From CAYGZQ01 sp964354375 [NCBI: uncultured Planctomycetota bacterium] (GTDB lineage Bacteria; JAJVIF01; JAPKYR01), in assembly GCA_964354375.1 (NCBI GenBank), contig CAYGZQ010000025.1:1-51729 (forward strand): a DNA stretch of 51,729 bases, in the 5' to 3' direction. A model generated the notes under the pieces. It was given only the letters and a program-made list of their open reading frames with translations. It was not told the origin of the DNA and did no database searches. Made by a program: the position numbers and the translations under genes. Positions 33,069 through 41,903 of the stretch are shown one piece after another; the stretch's first letter is position 1, and each line of letters begins with the position of its first letter.

Positions 33069-35627
33069 TCAGACCGCGGAGCGCTTTCCGTGGCACTGCT
33101 TGAATTTCTTGCCGCTGCCGCACGGGCATGGATCGTTGCGTCCGACCTTTTCTTTCTCGGACTTGACCACGGGCTTGCTTCGTCCGACCGTCCCGCCGTG
33201 CGTGGCGGTGATCGCGCTGTCGTAGACCGATTTCTCCCGCCTGACAACCTGCGCTCCGAAAATGGCTCTCAGCGAGTGCTCCTTGAACCGACGCAGCATC
33301 GCCTTGAACATGTCGTGCGATTCCTTCGTGTAGACGACGAGCGGGTCTTTCTGAGCGTAGGACTGCATGCCGACGCCGGTCTTGAGATCGTCAAGACCCC
33401 TCAGGTGATCCACCCAGTGACGGTCGATGACGTTGAGAACCATGAAGCGCTCGAGGTCGCGCATGCTCATGCCCGTGCTCTCGATCATCTGCTCCTTCAG
33501 CCCGTAGACCTTCCGGCCCTGCTTCGAGAGCATCTCGATGAGCTGCTCGGGCTCCTTGTTCTCCAGCTCGGGGAACTTCACCGTATCGCCGTACGGAATG
33601 CAGGTCCTCAGGTGGGTGAGGAGACCTTCGAAGTTCCAGTCGGATTTTCTGAGCCTGGGATCACAATACTCGTCGACCGCCGATGTGATGGTCTCATCGA
33701 TGTAGGTGAGGACGGTGTCCTTGATGTCCTTGCCATCGAGGATCGCGTTGCGCTCGCGATAAATGACCGTGCGCTGACGCTCCATGATGTCGTCGTACTT
33801 CAGAATGTGCTTGCGGGATTCGAAGTTGTGAGCCTCGACCTTCTTCTGCGCATTTTCAAGCTGCCTGGTGACCATGCCCGATTCGATTGGCGTGTCCTCG
33901 TCGAGGCCGAAGCGGTCCATGAGCTCCTTGACGCGGTCTCCTCCGAAGATGCGCATGAGGTCGTCCTCAAGGCTGACGTAGAAGCGGGAAGATCCCGGAT
34001 CTCCCTGGCGCCCGGACCGTCCCCGAAGCTGATTGTCGATCCGCCTCGACTCGTGGCGCTCGGTGCCGATAATGTGGAGGCCGCCGAGATCGACGACTCC
34101 CTCGCCGAGCTTGATGTCGGTACCGCGGCCGGCCATGTTCGTCGCGATCGTCACAACGTGCTTCTGGCCCGCGTCCTTGATGATCTCCGCCTCGCGTTCA
34201 TGGTTCTTTGCGTTCAGCACGTTGTGCGGCACCTTCTCCCGACGGAGCATCTGGGAGAGCATCTCGCTCGTCTCGACCGCCGTCGTGCCCACCAACGTGG
34301 GCTGACCGCGTTCATAACAGTCCTTGATATCTTCAACAACCGCCCGGAATTTCCCCTTCTTCGTCTTATAGACGAGGTCGGACCGATCGTCCCGAATCAT
34401 GTCCATGTGAGTGGGGACAACGACCACGTCCATCCCGTAGATGTTGCGGAACTCCTCCTCCTCCGTCTTTGCCGTGCCGGTCATGCCCGCCAGCTTTTCG
34501 TAGAGGCGGTAGTAGTTCTGAATGGTGATGGTGGCCATGGTCTGGGTCTCGGACTGGACCTTGACATTTTCCTTGGCCTCGATAGCCTGGTGCTGCCCCT
34601 CGGAAAATCGCCTTCCGGGCATCAGCCGCCCCGTGAACTCGTCCACGATCACGACCTGCCCGTCCTTGACCACATAATCGATGTCCTTGATGAAAAGCGC
34701 GTGAGCCTTGAGAGTGAGTTGGATATGGTGAGCGTGTATGGCGTTTTCGGGGCTGTAGAGGTCGCCTATGGCTAGGGACTTCTCGACCGCGTCGATCCCC
34801 TCCTCGGTGATCGAGACATTCTTGTCCTTCTCGTCCAGCTCGTAGTGAACGTCCTTCCTCAGCTTGCGGACGATGCGGTCGTACTTGATGTACTCCTGCG
34901 ATGCCTGCTGAGGCTGGCCCGAGATGATGAGGGGCGTGCGCGCCTCGTCGATCAGGATGCTGTCGACCTCGTCCACGATCGCGTAATAGAGCTTCTTCTG
35001 AACGCGATAGGCGCGGTCGGTGACCATATTGTCCCGCAGGTAATCGAACCCGAACTCGGAGTTCGTGCCGTGGGTGACGTCTGAGTTGTATGCGGCCACC
35101 CGTTCATCTCGATTCTGCCCGTTCTGGAGGTAGGCAATGGTGAGTCCGAGGAATCGATAGATGGGACCCATCCATTCAGCGTCGCGCTTGGCGAGGTAGT
35201 CGTTGACCGTGACGAGATGGCTGCCGTAGCCCGCCAGACCGTTCAGCGTCAGCGCCAGCGTGGCGACAAGGGTCTTCCCTTCGCCCGTCTTCATCTCCGT
35301 GATGCGTCCCTGGTGCAGCACGACCCCGCCCATGAGCTGAACCGGAAAATGCTCGAGCCCGATCGTCCGAACCGATGCCTCCCTCACGCACGCGAACACC
35401 TCCTCAAGGGCCTCATCCATCACCTTCTCACGCTTGTCGAAATCGTCCCGGACCTTCTCGATCGGTTCCCGCCATTTCAGCACTTTCTCCCTGATCTCGC
35501 TGTCCGAAAGCTTGCGGATCCGGTCCTTCATGGAGTCGATATGGTCGGCCCGAGCGCGCAGCTTCTTAAGCTCGCGCTCCTCGGTTCTGAGGACCACCTC
35601 GAAAAGCTTTTTCAAATCACTGGACAT
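33069..35627 (-). CDS. secA: Preprotein translocase ATPase SecA
   Basis: 852 residues, near the usual SecA length. Seen: Walker A MKTGEGKT at 112-119, TEFGFDYLRDNM-type segment (NSEFGFDYLRDNMVT), IVDEVDSILIDEARTPLIISG as motif II, the preprotein cross-linking region with EKLAGMTGTAKTE, VVPTHM, NMAGRGTDIKLGEGV, and GRSGRQGDPGSSRF as motif VI. It ends in a SEC-C zinc motif, GRNDPCPCGSGKKFKQCHG. SecA drives export through SecYEG, which all the lipoproteins here require. Start ATG 35627 has no Shine-Dalgarno sequence; a TATAAT lies ~50 bp upstream. Confidence 0.98.
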   Translation of the reverse strand: MSSDLKKLFEVVLRTEERELKKLRARADHIDSMKDRIRKLSDSEIREKVLKWREPIEKVRDDFDKREKVMDEALEEVFACVREASVRTIGLEHFPVQLMGGVVLHQGRITEMKTGEGKTLVATLALTLNGLAGYGSHLVTVNDYLAKRDAEWMGPIYRFLGLTIAYLQNGQNRDERVAAYNSDVTHGTNSEFGFDYLRDNMVTDRAYRVQKKLYYAIVDEVDSILIDEARTPLIISGQPQQASQEYIKYDRIVRKLRKDVHYELDEKDKNVSITEEGIDAVEKSLAIGDLYSPENAIHAHHIQLTLKAHALFIKDIDYVVKDGQVVIVDEFTGRLMPGRRFSEGQHQAIEAKENVKVQSETQTMATITIQNYYRLYEKLAGMTGTAKTEEEEFRNIYGMDVVVVPTHMDMIRDDRSDLVYKTKKGKFRAVVEDIKDCYERGQPTLVGTTAVETSEMLSQMLRREKVPHNVLNAKNHEREAEIIKDAGQKHVVTIATNMAGRGTDIKLGEGVVDLGGLHIIGTERHESRRIDNQLRGRSGRQGDPGSSRFYVSLEDDLMRIFGGDRVKELMDRFGLDEDTPIESGMVTRQLENAQKKVEAHNFESRKHILKYDDIMERQRTVIYRERNAILDGKDIKDTVLTYIDETITSAVDEYCDPRLRKSDWNFEGLLTHLRTCIPYGDTVKFPELENKEPEQLIEMLSKQGRKVYGLKEQMIESTGMSMRDLERFMVLNVIDRHWVDHLRGLDDLKTGVGMQSYAQKDPLVVYTKESHDMFKAMLRRFKEHSLRAIFGAQVVRREKSVYDSAITATHGGTVGRSKPVVKSEKEKVGRNDPCPCGSGKKFKQCHGKRSAV

Positions 35628-35676
35628 AGGTTACGTGGTCGATGAACTCGACGGCATGCGTCGGCATAACCTTTCT

Positions 35677-35682
35677 ATTATA
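35677..35682 (-). promoter_or_regulatory. -10 box upstream of secA
   Basis: TATAAT on the minus strand, start expected near 35670, leader about 43 nt. No convincing -35 is visible at 17 bp. Confidence 0.4.
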
Positions 35683-35727
35683 CATAAGAGACGCAGCAGG
35701 GGAAACCTGGGTTTCACTGTGGTCACC

Positions 35728-35785
35728 CCTCACCCCCCGTTCCCCCCTCTCCACAATTGTGGAGAGGGGGGCCAGGGGGGTGAGG
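35728..35785. repeat. 58-bp near-perfect G/C palindrome
   Basis: Two 29-base arms centred between 35756 and 35757 (CCACAA/TTGTGG) match except for three central-arm bases. They start CCTCACCCCCC and end GGGGGGTGAGG. A further G-rich tail runs to about 35811. It lies between the divergent secA and WD40 genes. Confidence 0.85.
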
Positions 35786-35850
35786 CGGAGAGGGGGGAAG
35801 GGGGGGAGAGGTCCAAGTGCGCAAGTTATGTGAGATAATTCACTCCACAG

Positions 35851-36825
35851 ATGAAGTCGATATTGCCAGCGGCGCTGGTACTCACGCTCGCACTCGCGGA
35901 CCCCGGCTGCACTCGCGCGCCGGAAGGAGTTCCCCCCGTACGGACATTCACCGGCCACGCGTCCGCCGTGAATTCGGTGGCGTACAGCCCCGACGGCGAA
36001 TTCGTCCTCTCGGGAAGCTGCGACAAGACCCTGAAGCTCTGGAATATCCTGACCGGCGAAGAAGTGCGAACGTTCACGGGCCACACTGACATAGTGTGGT
36101 CGGTTGCGTACAGTCCGGACGGCCGGTACGCGCTGTCGGGCAGCAAGGACAAGACCATGAGGCTGTGGGATATCGAGACGGGGAACGAGATTCGGTCATT
36201 CTCCGGCCACCAAGACAGCGTGAACACTGTCGCGTTCAGTCCCGACGGACGATGGGCACTTTCCGGAAGCGCAGACAAGACAATGAGGCTGTGGGATGTC
36301 GAGACCGGAGAGCTGAAGAGGACGTTCGGCGGATTCAAGGACAGCGTGAAAACGGTCGCATTCAGCCCGGACGGCAAATTCGCCGTGACCGGATGCGCCG
36401 ACGGGGCACTTGACTTGTGGGATGTCGAGTCGGGCGAGGAGATTCGGTCCTTCGAAGGGCCTCGCTCCAGCATAAAATCGGCCAGGTTCACGCCGGACGG
36501 CCTGTATCTGCTGTCGGGCGGCTGGGACCCAAAAATGAGACTGTGGGAAGTGAGCACCGGAAAGCAGGTCCGGACTTATGTCGGACATCGTTCGGCCATA
36601 AAATCGGTCGCGATCAGCCCGGACGGGAGACTGGCAATGTCGGCAGGCAAAGACAGGACGATAAGACTCTGGGAGATTGAGACAGGCAAGGAAATTCGCT
36701 TGTTCAGCGGGCATACGGACATCGTCTGGTCGGTTGCGTTCAGCCCGGACCGGAGGCTCGCGGTGTCGGGAAGCGAGGACGGCACATTGAAGCTGTGGGA
36801 CCTCGGATTGCCGCAAGTCCGCTGA
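35851..36825 (+). CDS. Secreted seven-blade WD40-repeat protein, probable lipoprotein
   Basis: 324 residues. Signal MKSILPAALVLTLALADPGC (lipobox-like D-P-G-C), then exactly seven WD40 repeats of ~41 residues, each starting like VRTFTGHTDIVWSVAYSPDG and ending LSGSKDKTMRLWD, which is enough for one closed propeller. Repeats 4 and 5 have lost the GH dipeptide (GGF, GPR). WD40 propellers serve as protein-binding platforms. This one is unusual in being exported rather than cytoplasmic. GATAAT at 35834-35839 would put the start about five bases before the ATG, with no ribosome site seen, so translation may again be leaderless. Confidence 0.87.
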   Translation: MKSILPAALVLTLALADPGCTRAPEGVPPVRTFTGHASAVNSVAYSPDGEFVLSGSCDKTLKLWNILTGEEVRTFTGHTDIVWSVAYSPDGRYALSGSKDKTMRLWDIETGNEIRSFSGHQDSVNTVAFSPDGRWALSGSADKTMRLWDVETGELKRTFGGFKDSVKTVAFSPDGKFAVTGCADGALDLWDVESGEEIRSFEGPRSSIKSARFTPDGLYLLSGGWDPKMRLWEVSTGKQVRTYVGHRSAIKSVAISPDGRLAMSAGKDRTIRLWEIETGKEIRLFSGHTDIVWSVAFSPDRRLAVSGSEDGTLKLWDLGLPQVR

Positions 36826-36830
36826 GTGAG

Positions 36831-36920
36831 GGCCGGTGACAGACACCCGGGTTTGCCCGCTGGGAGTTAAAGGGGGATTGACGGTTATGTGCGGGCAAAA
36901 CCGGGTGTCAGTCCCCGGCC
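36831..36920. repeat. Inverted-repeat element of 90 bp
   Basis: Two 30-base arms (36831-36860 and 36891-36920), beginning GGCCGGTGACAGACACCCGG and ending CCGGGTGTCAGTCCCCGGCC, are inverted copies with four mismatches. Together with the next element it fills most of the 380-bp gene-free stretch 36826-37205. Confidence 0.75.
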
Positions 36921-36935
36921 ATGCAGAAGGGAACT

Positions 36936-37072
36936 GTGGCGCCCATACGCCCGCTCCTGCGGGGCGGATGGGTGCCTCATCTTACGAAGAATCCGTTTCG
37001 GCCACAGAATCCGGGGCTGAGACACCCGTCCGTCCGCTCCTCGAAGACTCGGGGCGGACATACGGGCGCCAC
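36936..37072. repeat. Inverted-repeat element of 137 bp
   Basis: Outer arms GTGGCGCCCATACGCCCGCT (left) and GGCGGACATACGGGCGCCAC (right), with inner arms GATGGGTGCCTCA and TGAGACACCCGTC, could fold as a long cruciform. It differs in sequence from the neighbour at 36831. No gene inside. Confidence 0.65.
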
Positions 37073-37148
37073 GGATTCCAGCTCTGCGGAGGGGATTATC
37101 GGGGGCATTGGAGAACCGTTCAGCCCAGGGGACGGTCCTAAAGTCAGG

Positions 37149-37179
37149 TTGCGACCGGCGCTCGGCATCGTGCTATAAT
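37149..37179 (+). promoter_or_regulatory. Promoter of the pseudopilin-like gene
   Basis: TATAAT at 37174-37179 with TTGCGA 19 bp upstream. Start near 37186, and GGGAGA lies six bases before ATG 37206. Confidence 0.45.
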
Positions 37180-37205
37180 TCGATCTTCGCAACCGGGAGA
37201 ACGAC

Positions 37206-38072
37206 ATGACAAGAGCGAAAGCAATAGGAAGTGGTTTGTTCCTTACAGCAATCAAGGGTGTTTCCCGCATTGCCGGGATTTTCCCCATCCTGGTCCTGAT
37301 GATCCTTATCATGATCATGCCGCTTCACGCGCAGTCGCAATATTCGACATGGTCTCGGGAACAGCTGGGGGCCGCGTTCGACGAGGTTGCGAGGAACTAC
37401 GGGGCGACTGAATACGCGATCTACACGTTCATGGTCGAATTCGGCCGCGCCCCCCAGAGTCTCGATGAGCTGAGGGAGAGCGGGCATCTGAACGTGATAA
37501 TGACGAATCCGTACACGGGCGGCGATGTCGTATCGCTCACTGCGGAAGATTACCCGGACGGCGACCTTATCGGCAACATCCTGGTCTCGAACAAGCTGAA
37601 CAACGGTCGGGAGGCGCACGTGGAGACCTGGTTCTTAAGACCCCAGGGACGTCACACGCTCGTCTCCAGGTCCATGGTGAAACGGATCGCGCTCTATGAG
37701 TCCGAGATCGACTACGATTACTTCTTCGGGAACGATCTTCCCCGCGACGAGCAGTTCACGGCGATCTACTGCAGCCATGCGATGGATGCGCTCGAGAGCT
37801 TCGCCCAGAAGAAGGGTCGGAGCCCGGACGATTTCGAGGATATGTATGACGAGGGGGACGTGAACGTGCACTATGTCAATCCGGTGACCGGCGAGCTCGC
37901 CGTATCGAGCGAGGAGCTGTCGCCGGGAGATTTCTGCTATCGGAAAATCGGGGATGACGGATACACGGTGATCGGCTGGGGTCGCGAGAGACCGGTCTTT
38001 TTCGCCACCACCGACCCGGATGAGGAAACGAGCTTCTACTCAGAGTGGCCCGAGCTTGTGCCGAAAGAGTAG
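37206..38072 (+). CDS. Secreted protein with two pseudopilin-like segments, function unknown
   Basis: 288 residues. The N-terminus (to about residue 45) is a signal peptide or single membrane helix (FPILVLMILIMIMPLHA, cleavage possible at H-A-Q). Two related segments follow. One is FMVEFGRAPQSLDELRESGHLN with TNPYTGGDV. The other is FAQKKGRSPDDFEDMYDEGDVN with VNPVTGELAV. The pattern (helix, G-R-x-P-x-S/D-L/F-x-E/D, then N-P-x-T-G) recalls the C-terminal domains of type II secretion pseudopilins, but the class III signal (G followed by F-T-L-x-E) is absent. Duplicated architecture is therefore likely; function unknown. icmF follows 92 bp downstream. Confidence 0.72.
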   Translation: MTRAKAIGSGLFLTAIKGVSRIAGIFPILVLMILIMIMPLHAQSQYSTWSREQLGAAFDEVARNYGATEYAIYTFMVEFGRAPQSLDELRESGHLNVIMTNPYTGGDVVSLTAEDYPDGDLIGNILVSNKLNNGREAHVETWFLRPQGRHTLVSRSMVKRIALYESEIDYDYFFGNDLPRDEQFTAIYCSHAMDALESFAQKKGRSPDDFEDMYDEGDVNVHYVNPVTGELAVSSEELSPGDFCYRKIGDDGYTVIGWGRERPVFFATTDPDEETSFYSEWPELVPKE

Positions 38073-38164
38073 CGGCGCGGGGAAAGGGAGGGATGAGGCG
38101 AGGGGAAGGACGGTTTCGACGCCCCGGACTTCGGCGTCGTTTGGGACGTTTCAGAGGTTGAGCC

Positions 38165-41100
38165 ATGACGGTAACGAGCGAGAAAGAGGCGGCTGGGAAA
38201 GCCGCCGAGGATATTCGCCCGGAGCGCAGACCCTACAAACCCGGGACTCCAGTGAGGATTGTCACGGCCACGAGCCTGTTCGACGGCCACGATGCGGCGA
38301 TCAATGTCATGCGCCGCATCATCCAGTCCACAGGATGCGAAGTCATCCACCTCGGGCACAACCGATCGGTTCAGGAGATCATCGAGGCGGCGATCGATGA
38401 GGACGCGAACGCTGTGGCGGTGTCGAGTTACCAGGGCGGTCACATCGAGTTTTTCAAGTACATGCACGACCTCCTGAAGGAGCGCGACGCCGGGCATATC
38501 CGCATCTACGGCGGCGGCGGGGGAGTGATTATCCCCCGCGAGATCGATGAGCTTCATGCGTACGGGATCGCGCGGATTTTCTCCCCGGACGACGGGCGTC
38601 GCATGGGCCTCCAGGGCATGATCAACCGGCTTGTCGAGGACTGTGACAGGGACATCTGGGACCTTGACCCAAGGCCGGTGGAGAAGGTCATCGACTGCCT
38701 CGATCCGGACCATCCCATTCACATCGCCCGCGCGATCACCTGGCTGGAGCGCGCCGACAATGCGCCCGAGAAAGCTTCGAAAATCCGGGAGACGGCGCAA
38801 AGAAGGTTGATCTCGTCGGAGAAAATCGTGCCGGTGATAGGAATCACCGGAACGGGAGGATCGGGCAAGTCCTCGCTTTGCGACGAGATGGTGAGAAGAT
38901 TCCTGAACGACAACCCCGCCGTTCGAGTCGGGATCATCTCAATCGACCCCACCCGCAAGCGTACGGGCGGAGCGCTCCTGGGCGACCGCATCCGCATGAA
39001 CGCGGCGGTCGGCAAGCGAGTCTACATGCGCTCCCTTGCCACGCGAACGTCCTCGACCGAAATCGCGCGATGCCTTCCCGATGCCGTCGCGCTGCTCAAG
39101 GCCGCGGGATTCGATATCATCTTCGTCGAGACCTCCGGCATCGGGCAGGGCGATACCGCGATCACCCAGTTGGCCGATGTCGCGATCTACGTCATGACCC
39201 CCGAGTACGGCGCGGCGACCCAGCTCGAAAAGATCGACATGCTGGATTACGCGGATTTTGTCGCGGTGAACAAATACGAGCACGCGGGCGGAAAGGACGC
39301 GCTCAGGGATGTCAGAAAGCAGTACCGTCGCAACCGCGAGCTCTGGGAGGGGCCGGATGATGCACTCCCCGTCGTCCCGACAATCGCGAACCATTTCAAC
39401 GATCCCGGCGTGAACCTCCTCTATTTGCAGCTCCTGGACCTTCTCACCCAGAAGCTGAAATCGGAATTCCGATCCGAGATCAGACGCCCTTCGATGGATG
39501 ATGTCGAGAACGTCAAGAAGACAGGCATAGTGCCAGGGGAGCGTATCAGGTATCTCGCCGAGATCAGCAAGACAGTACGGGACTATCACAAGTGGGCCCG
39601 CGAACAGGCGAGCCATGTCTCCACCATTCATCAGACGCACAGCCTTCTCACCGGACTCGGCGACCGCCTTCCGCCCGATATCGGGATGTACACCGATAGT
39701 TCGCCCCAGCCCGCGTCCGAGGGCGTCAGGGAGCTCCGAAATATCTACAACAAGGCGGTCAAATCGCTCGACCCGGAGGTCCTGAGGCTCCTCATCGACA
39801 TCCCCGAGTTCTGGAAGAAATACTCCGGCGACGAGTTCAAGTATGTCGTTCGCGGGAGAGAAATCTGCCAACCGCTCACGTCGGAAACCCTCGCGGGCAC
39901 GAAGGTTCCCAGAGTGATCCTGCCCAATTACTGGGACTGGGGACGGGTGATCCTGTGGCGGCTCAGGGAAAACGTCCCCGGCGAGTTTCCGTACACTGCC
40001 GGCGTTTTCCCGCTGAAGCGCGCGTGGGAGGATCCGAAGCGGCAATTCGCGGGGGAGGGTCCGCCGGAGAGAACGAACGCGCGGTTCCATTATCTCTCGA
40101 AGGACGATGAAGCGAAGAGATTATCGACCGCGTTCGATTCACTGACACTCTACGGGGCCGATCCCGACGAGAGGCCCGACATCTTCGGGAAAATCGGCGA
40201 GAGCGGTGTCGCGATCTCCACATTGGACGACGTGAAGCGCCTGTACAACGGGTTCGACCTTGTCGCGCCTAATACTTCGGTGTCGATGACGATCAACGGT
40301 CCTGCGCCGATGATGCTCGCGATGTTCATGAACTCCGCTATCGATCAACAGGTCGAAGTGTTCACGAAACGCGAGGGCAGAAGGCCCAATGAGAAGGAGT
40401 TCGAGGACATTTTCGAGCGCACGCTGCAGACGGTGCGCGGGACGGTGCAGGCCGATATCCTCAAGGAGGACCAGGGGCAGAACACGTGCATTTTCTCCAC
40501 CGAATTCGCTCTGAAAATGATGGGCGACATCCAGCAGTTCTTCATCGATCACAACGTCCGGAATTATTATTCGGTTTCGATCTCGGGGTACCACATCGCG
40601 GAGGCAGGCGCGAACCCGATCACGCAGACCGCGTTCACGCTGGCGAACGGGTTCACCTACGTGGAGTATTACCTGTCGCGCGGGATGAGCATCGATGATT
40701 TCGCCCCGAACCTGAGCTTCTTCTTCTCGAACGGCCTGGATGCGGAATACACGGTGATCGGTCGCGTCGCCAGACGCATATGGTCGATCGCGATGAGGAA
40801 GTTGTACGGCGGCAACGAGCGGTCGCAGATGCTCAAGTATCACATCCAGACGTCGGGTCGGAGCCTCCACGCTCAGGAGATCGGCTTCAACGACATCCGG
40901 ACCACCCTCCAGGCGGTGCTCGCGATTTTCGACAACTGCCAGAGCCTGCACACGAACGCGTACGACGAGGCGATCACTACGCCGACGGAGGAATCGGTCA
41001 GGCGCGCAATGGCCATCCAGCTCATCACCATGAGGGAGTTCGGATGGTCGAAGTGCGAGAATCCGACGCAGGGCTCGTTCTTCACCGAATGGATGACCAA

Positions 41101-41545
41101 TGTCGTGGAGGAAGCGATACTGAAGGAGTTCGAGGCGATAAGCGAGCGCGGCGGGGTTCTGGGCGCGATGGAGAGGGCGTACCAGCGCGGGAAAATCCAG
41201 GAGGAGAGCCTCAAGTACGAGCGGATGAAGCACACGGGCGAGTATCCGATCGTCGGCGTGAACACGTTCATCGATCCCGCCAAACTCGCGGACGATTACC
41301 GTCCCGAGGAAATCGAGATGAGGCGCGCGACGTACGATGAGAAGAACCTGCACCTGTCGCGATGCCGGAAGTACAACGAGGACCGCTCGGACACTCAGGC
41401 GGAAGCTCTGGAGAGGTTGAAACAGGTCGCGCTTGACGGGGGCAATATTTTCGCCGAGCTGATGCACACCGTGCGTCACGCCAGCCTCGGCGTGATCACC
41501 CGCGCGCTTTATGAGGTCGGGGGGCAGTATAGGAGGAATATGTGA
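38165..41545 (+). CDS. icmF: Fused coenzyme-B12 isobutyryl-CoA mutase (IcmF)
   Basis: 1126 residues with ribosome site GAGGT six bases upstream. Three parts: a B12-binding domain at about 30-165 with FDGHDAAINVMRRI (His42 the expected cobalt ligand), a MeaB-like G-protein chaperone with Walker A GTGGSGKS at 229-236, and the acyl-CoA mutase barrel from about 570 on (ISGYHIAEAGANPITQTAF, YYLSRGMSIDDFAPNLSFFF). IcmF and methylmalonyl-CoA mutase differ at two substrate-site positions. Here F615 (AGVFPLKR) and Q772 (DQGQNTCIFS) give the Phe/Gln pair known for isobutyryl-CoA, rather than Tyr/Arg for methylmalonyl-CoA. It therefore should interconvert isobutyryl- and n-butyryl-CoA, loading B12 with its own G domain. 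No other acyl-CoA genes are adjacent. Confidence 0.95.
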   Translation: MTVTSEKEAAGKAAEDIRPERRPYKPGTPVRIVTATSLFDGHDAAINVMRRIIQSTGCEVIHLGHNRSVQEIIEAAIDEDANAVAVSSYQGGHIEFFKYMHDLLKERDAGHIRIYGGGGGVIIPREIDELHAYGIARIFSPDDGRRMGLQGMINRLVEDCDRDIWDLDPRPVEKVIDCLDPDHPIHIARAITWLERADNAPEKASKIRETAQRRLISSEKIVPVIGITGTGGSGKSSLCDEMVRRFLNDNPAVRVGIISIDPTRKRTGGALLGDRIRMNAAVGKRVYMRSLATRTSSTEIARCLPDAVALLKAAGFDIIFVETSGIGQGDTAITQLADVAIYVMTPEYGAATQLEKIDMLDYADFVAVNKYEHAGGKDALRDVRKQYRRNRELWEGPDDALPVVPTIANHFNDPGVNLLYLQLLDLLTQKLKSEFRSEIRRPSMDDVENVKKTGIVPGERIRYLAEISKTVRDYHKWAREQASHVSTIHQTHSLLTGLGDRLPPDIGMYTDSSPQPASEGVRELRNIYNKAVKSLDPEVLRLLIDIPEFWKKYSGDEFKYVVRGREICQPLTSETLAGTKVPRVILPNYWDWGRVILWRLRENVPGEFPYTAGVFPLKRAWEDPKRQFAGEGPPERTNARFHYLSKDDEAKRLSTAFDSLTLYGADPDERPDIFGKIGESGVAISTLDDVKRLYNGFDLVAPNTSVSMTINGPAPMMLAMFMNSAIDQQVEVFTKREGRRPNEKEFEDIFERTLQTVRGTVQADILKEDQGQNTCIFSTEFALKMMGDIQQFFIDHNVRNYYSVSISGYHIAEAGANPITQTAFTLANGFTYVEYYLSRGMSIDDFAPNLSFFFSNGLDAEYTVIGRVARRIWSIAMRKLYGGNERSQMLKYHIQTSGRSLHAQEIGFNDIRTTLQAVLAIFDNCQSLHTNAYDEAITTPTEESVRRAMAIQLITMREFGWSKCENPTQGSFFTEWMTNVVEEAILKEFEAISERGGVLGAMERAYQRGKIQEESLKYERMKHTGEYPIVGVNTFIDPAKLADDYRPEEIEMRRATYDEKNLHLSRCRKYNEDRSDTQAEALERLKQVALDGGNIFAELMHTVRHASLGVITRALYEVGGQYRRNM

Positions 41546-41636
41546 CAACGGCCTGGGGGCTCCTACGAGCGAGCCGTCGAGTTTGGGCGCTTCAACGGGT
41601 CATGCCGGTCGCATTAGCTTTACTGAGAAACCATGC

Positions 41637-41665
41637 TTGCTTTCCGAGTCGTGGCCGGATATGAT
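41637..41665 (+). promoter_or_regulatory. Promoter of the dGTPase transcription unit
   Basis: TTGCTT, 17 bp, TATGAT (five of six). Start near 41672, 34 nt ahead of the small ORF at 41706. Confidence 0.45.
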
Positions 41666-41705
41666 GACGGTCAAACATGAGTTTCGTCCGAAGCAGAGGG
41701 TGATT

Positions 41706-41903
41706 ATGAATCAGGAAAAGAAAGCGGATGAAGTGCAGGCTGAGGTATTGCTGGATAACAGAGATCCATTCGGTGTGAGATCCGCTATTCTGGGCGGTGA
41801 CAGTCCGAGCCTGGATTCTGAAGCTGCGTTTTTGCTGGGGCGTTTTCGCAGCGACGGAGCGGGAGATGGGAAAGCAAGCGAAAATCACGATGGCGAGGAC
41901 TGA
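41706..41903 (+). CDS. Small acidic protein of unknown function upstream of dGTPase
   Basis: 65 residues. ATG 41706 has AGAGGGT four bases upstream and lies 34 nt from a predicted transcription start. Composition: EKKADEVQAEVLLDNRDPFGV, then DSPSLDSEAAFLLGRF and a charged tail. It overlaps the dGTPase start by 38 bp, as expected of a coupled leader gene. I recognise no family; it may be a real small protein or a chance frame. Confidence 0.4.
   Translation: MNQEKKADEVQAEVLLDNRDPFGVRSAILGGDSPSLDSEAAFLLGRFRSDGAGDGKASENHDGED

Noticed and set aside
33045-34775. A 576-codon open frame antisense to secA
   Set aside because: secA is certain on the other strand; the long frame comes from GC-rich codon bias, has no recognisable motif and no ribosome site.
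40139-41548. A 469-codon open frame antisense to icmF
   Set aside because: Arg/His/Val-rich mirror of the mutase codons; no domain, and icmF is unambiguous.
41511-41705. Upstream extension of the small ORF before the dGTPase
   Set aside because: It would overlap the end of icmF, and the predicted promoter lies within it; the ATG at 41706 has the better ribosome site.
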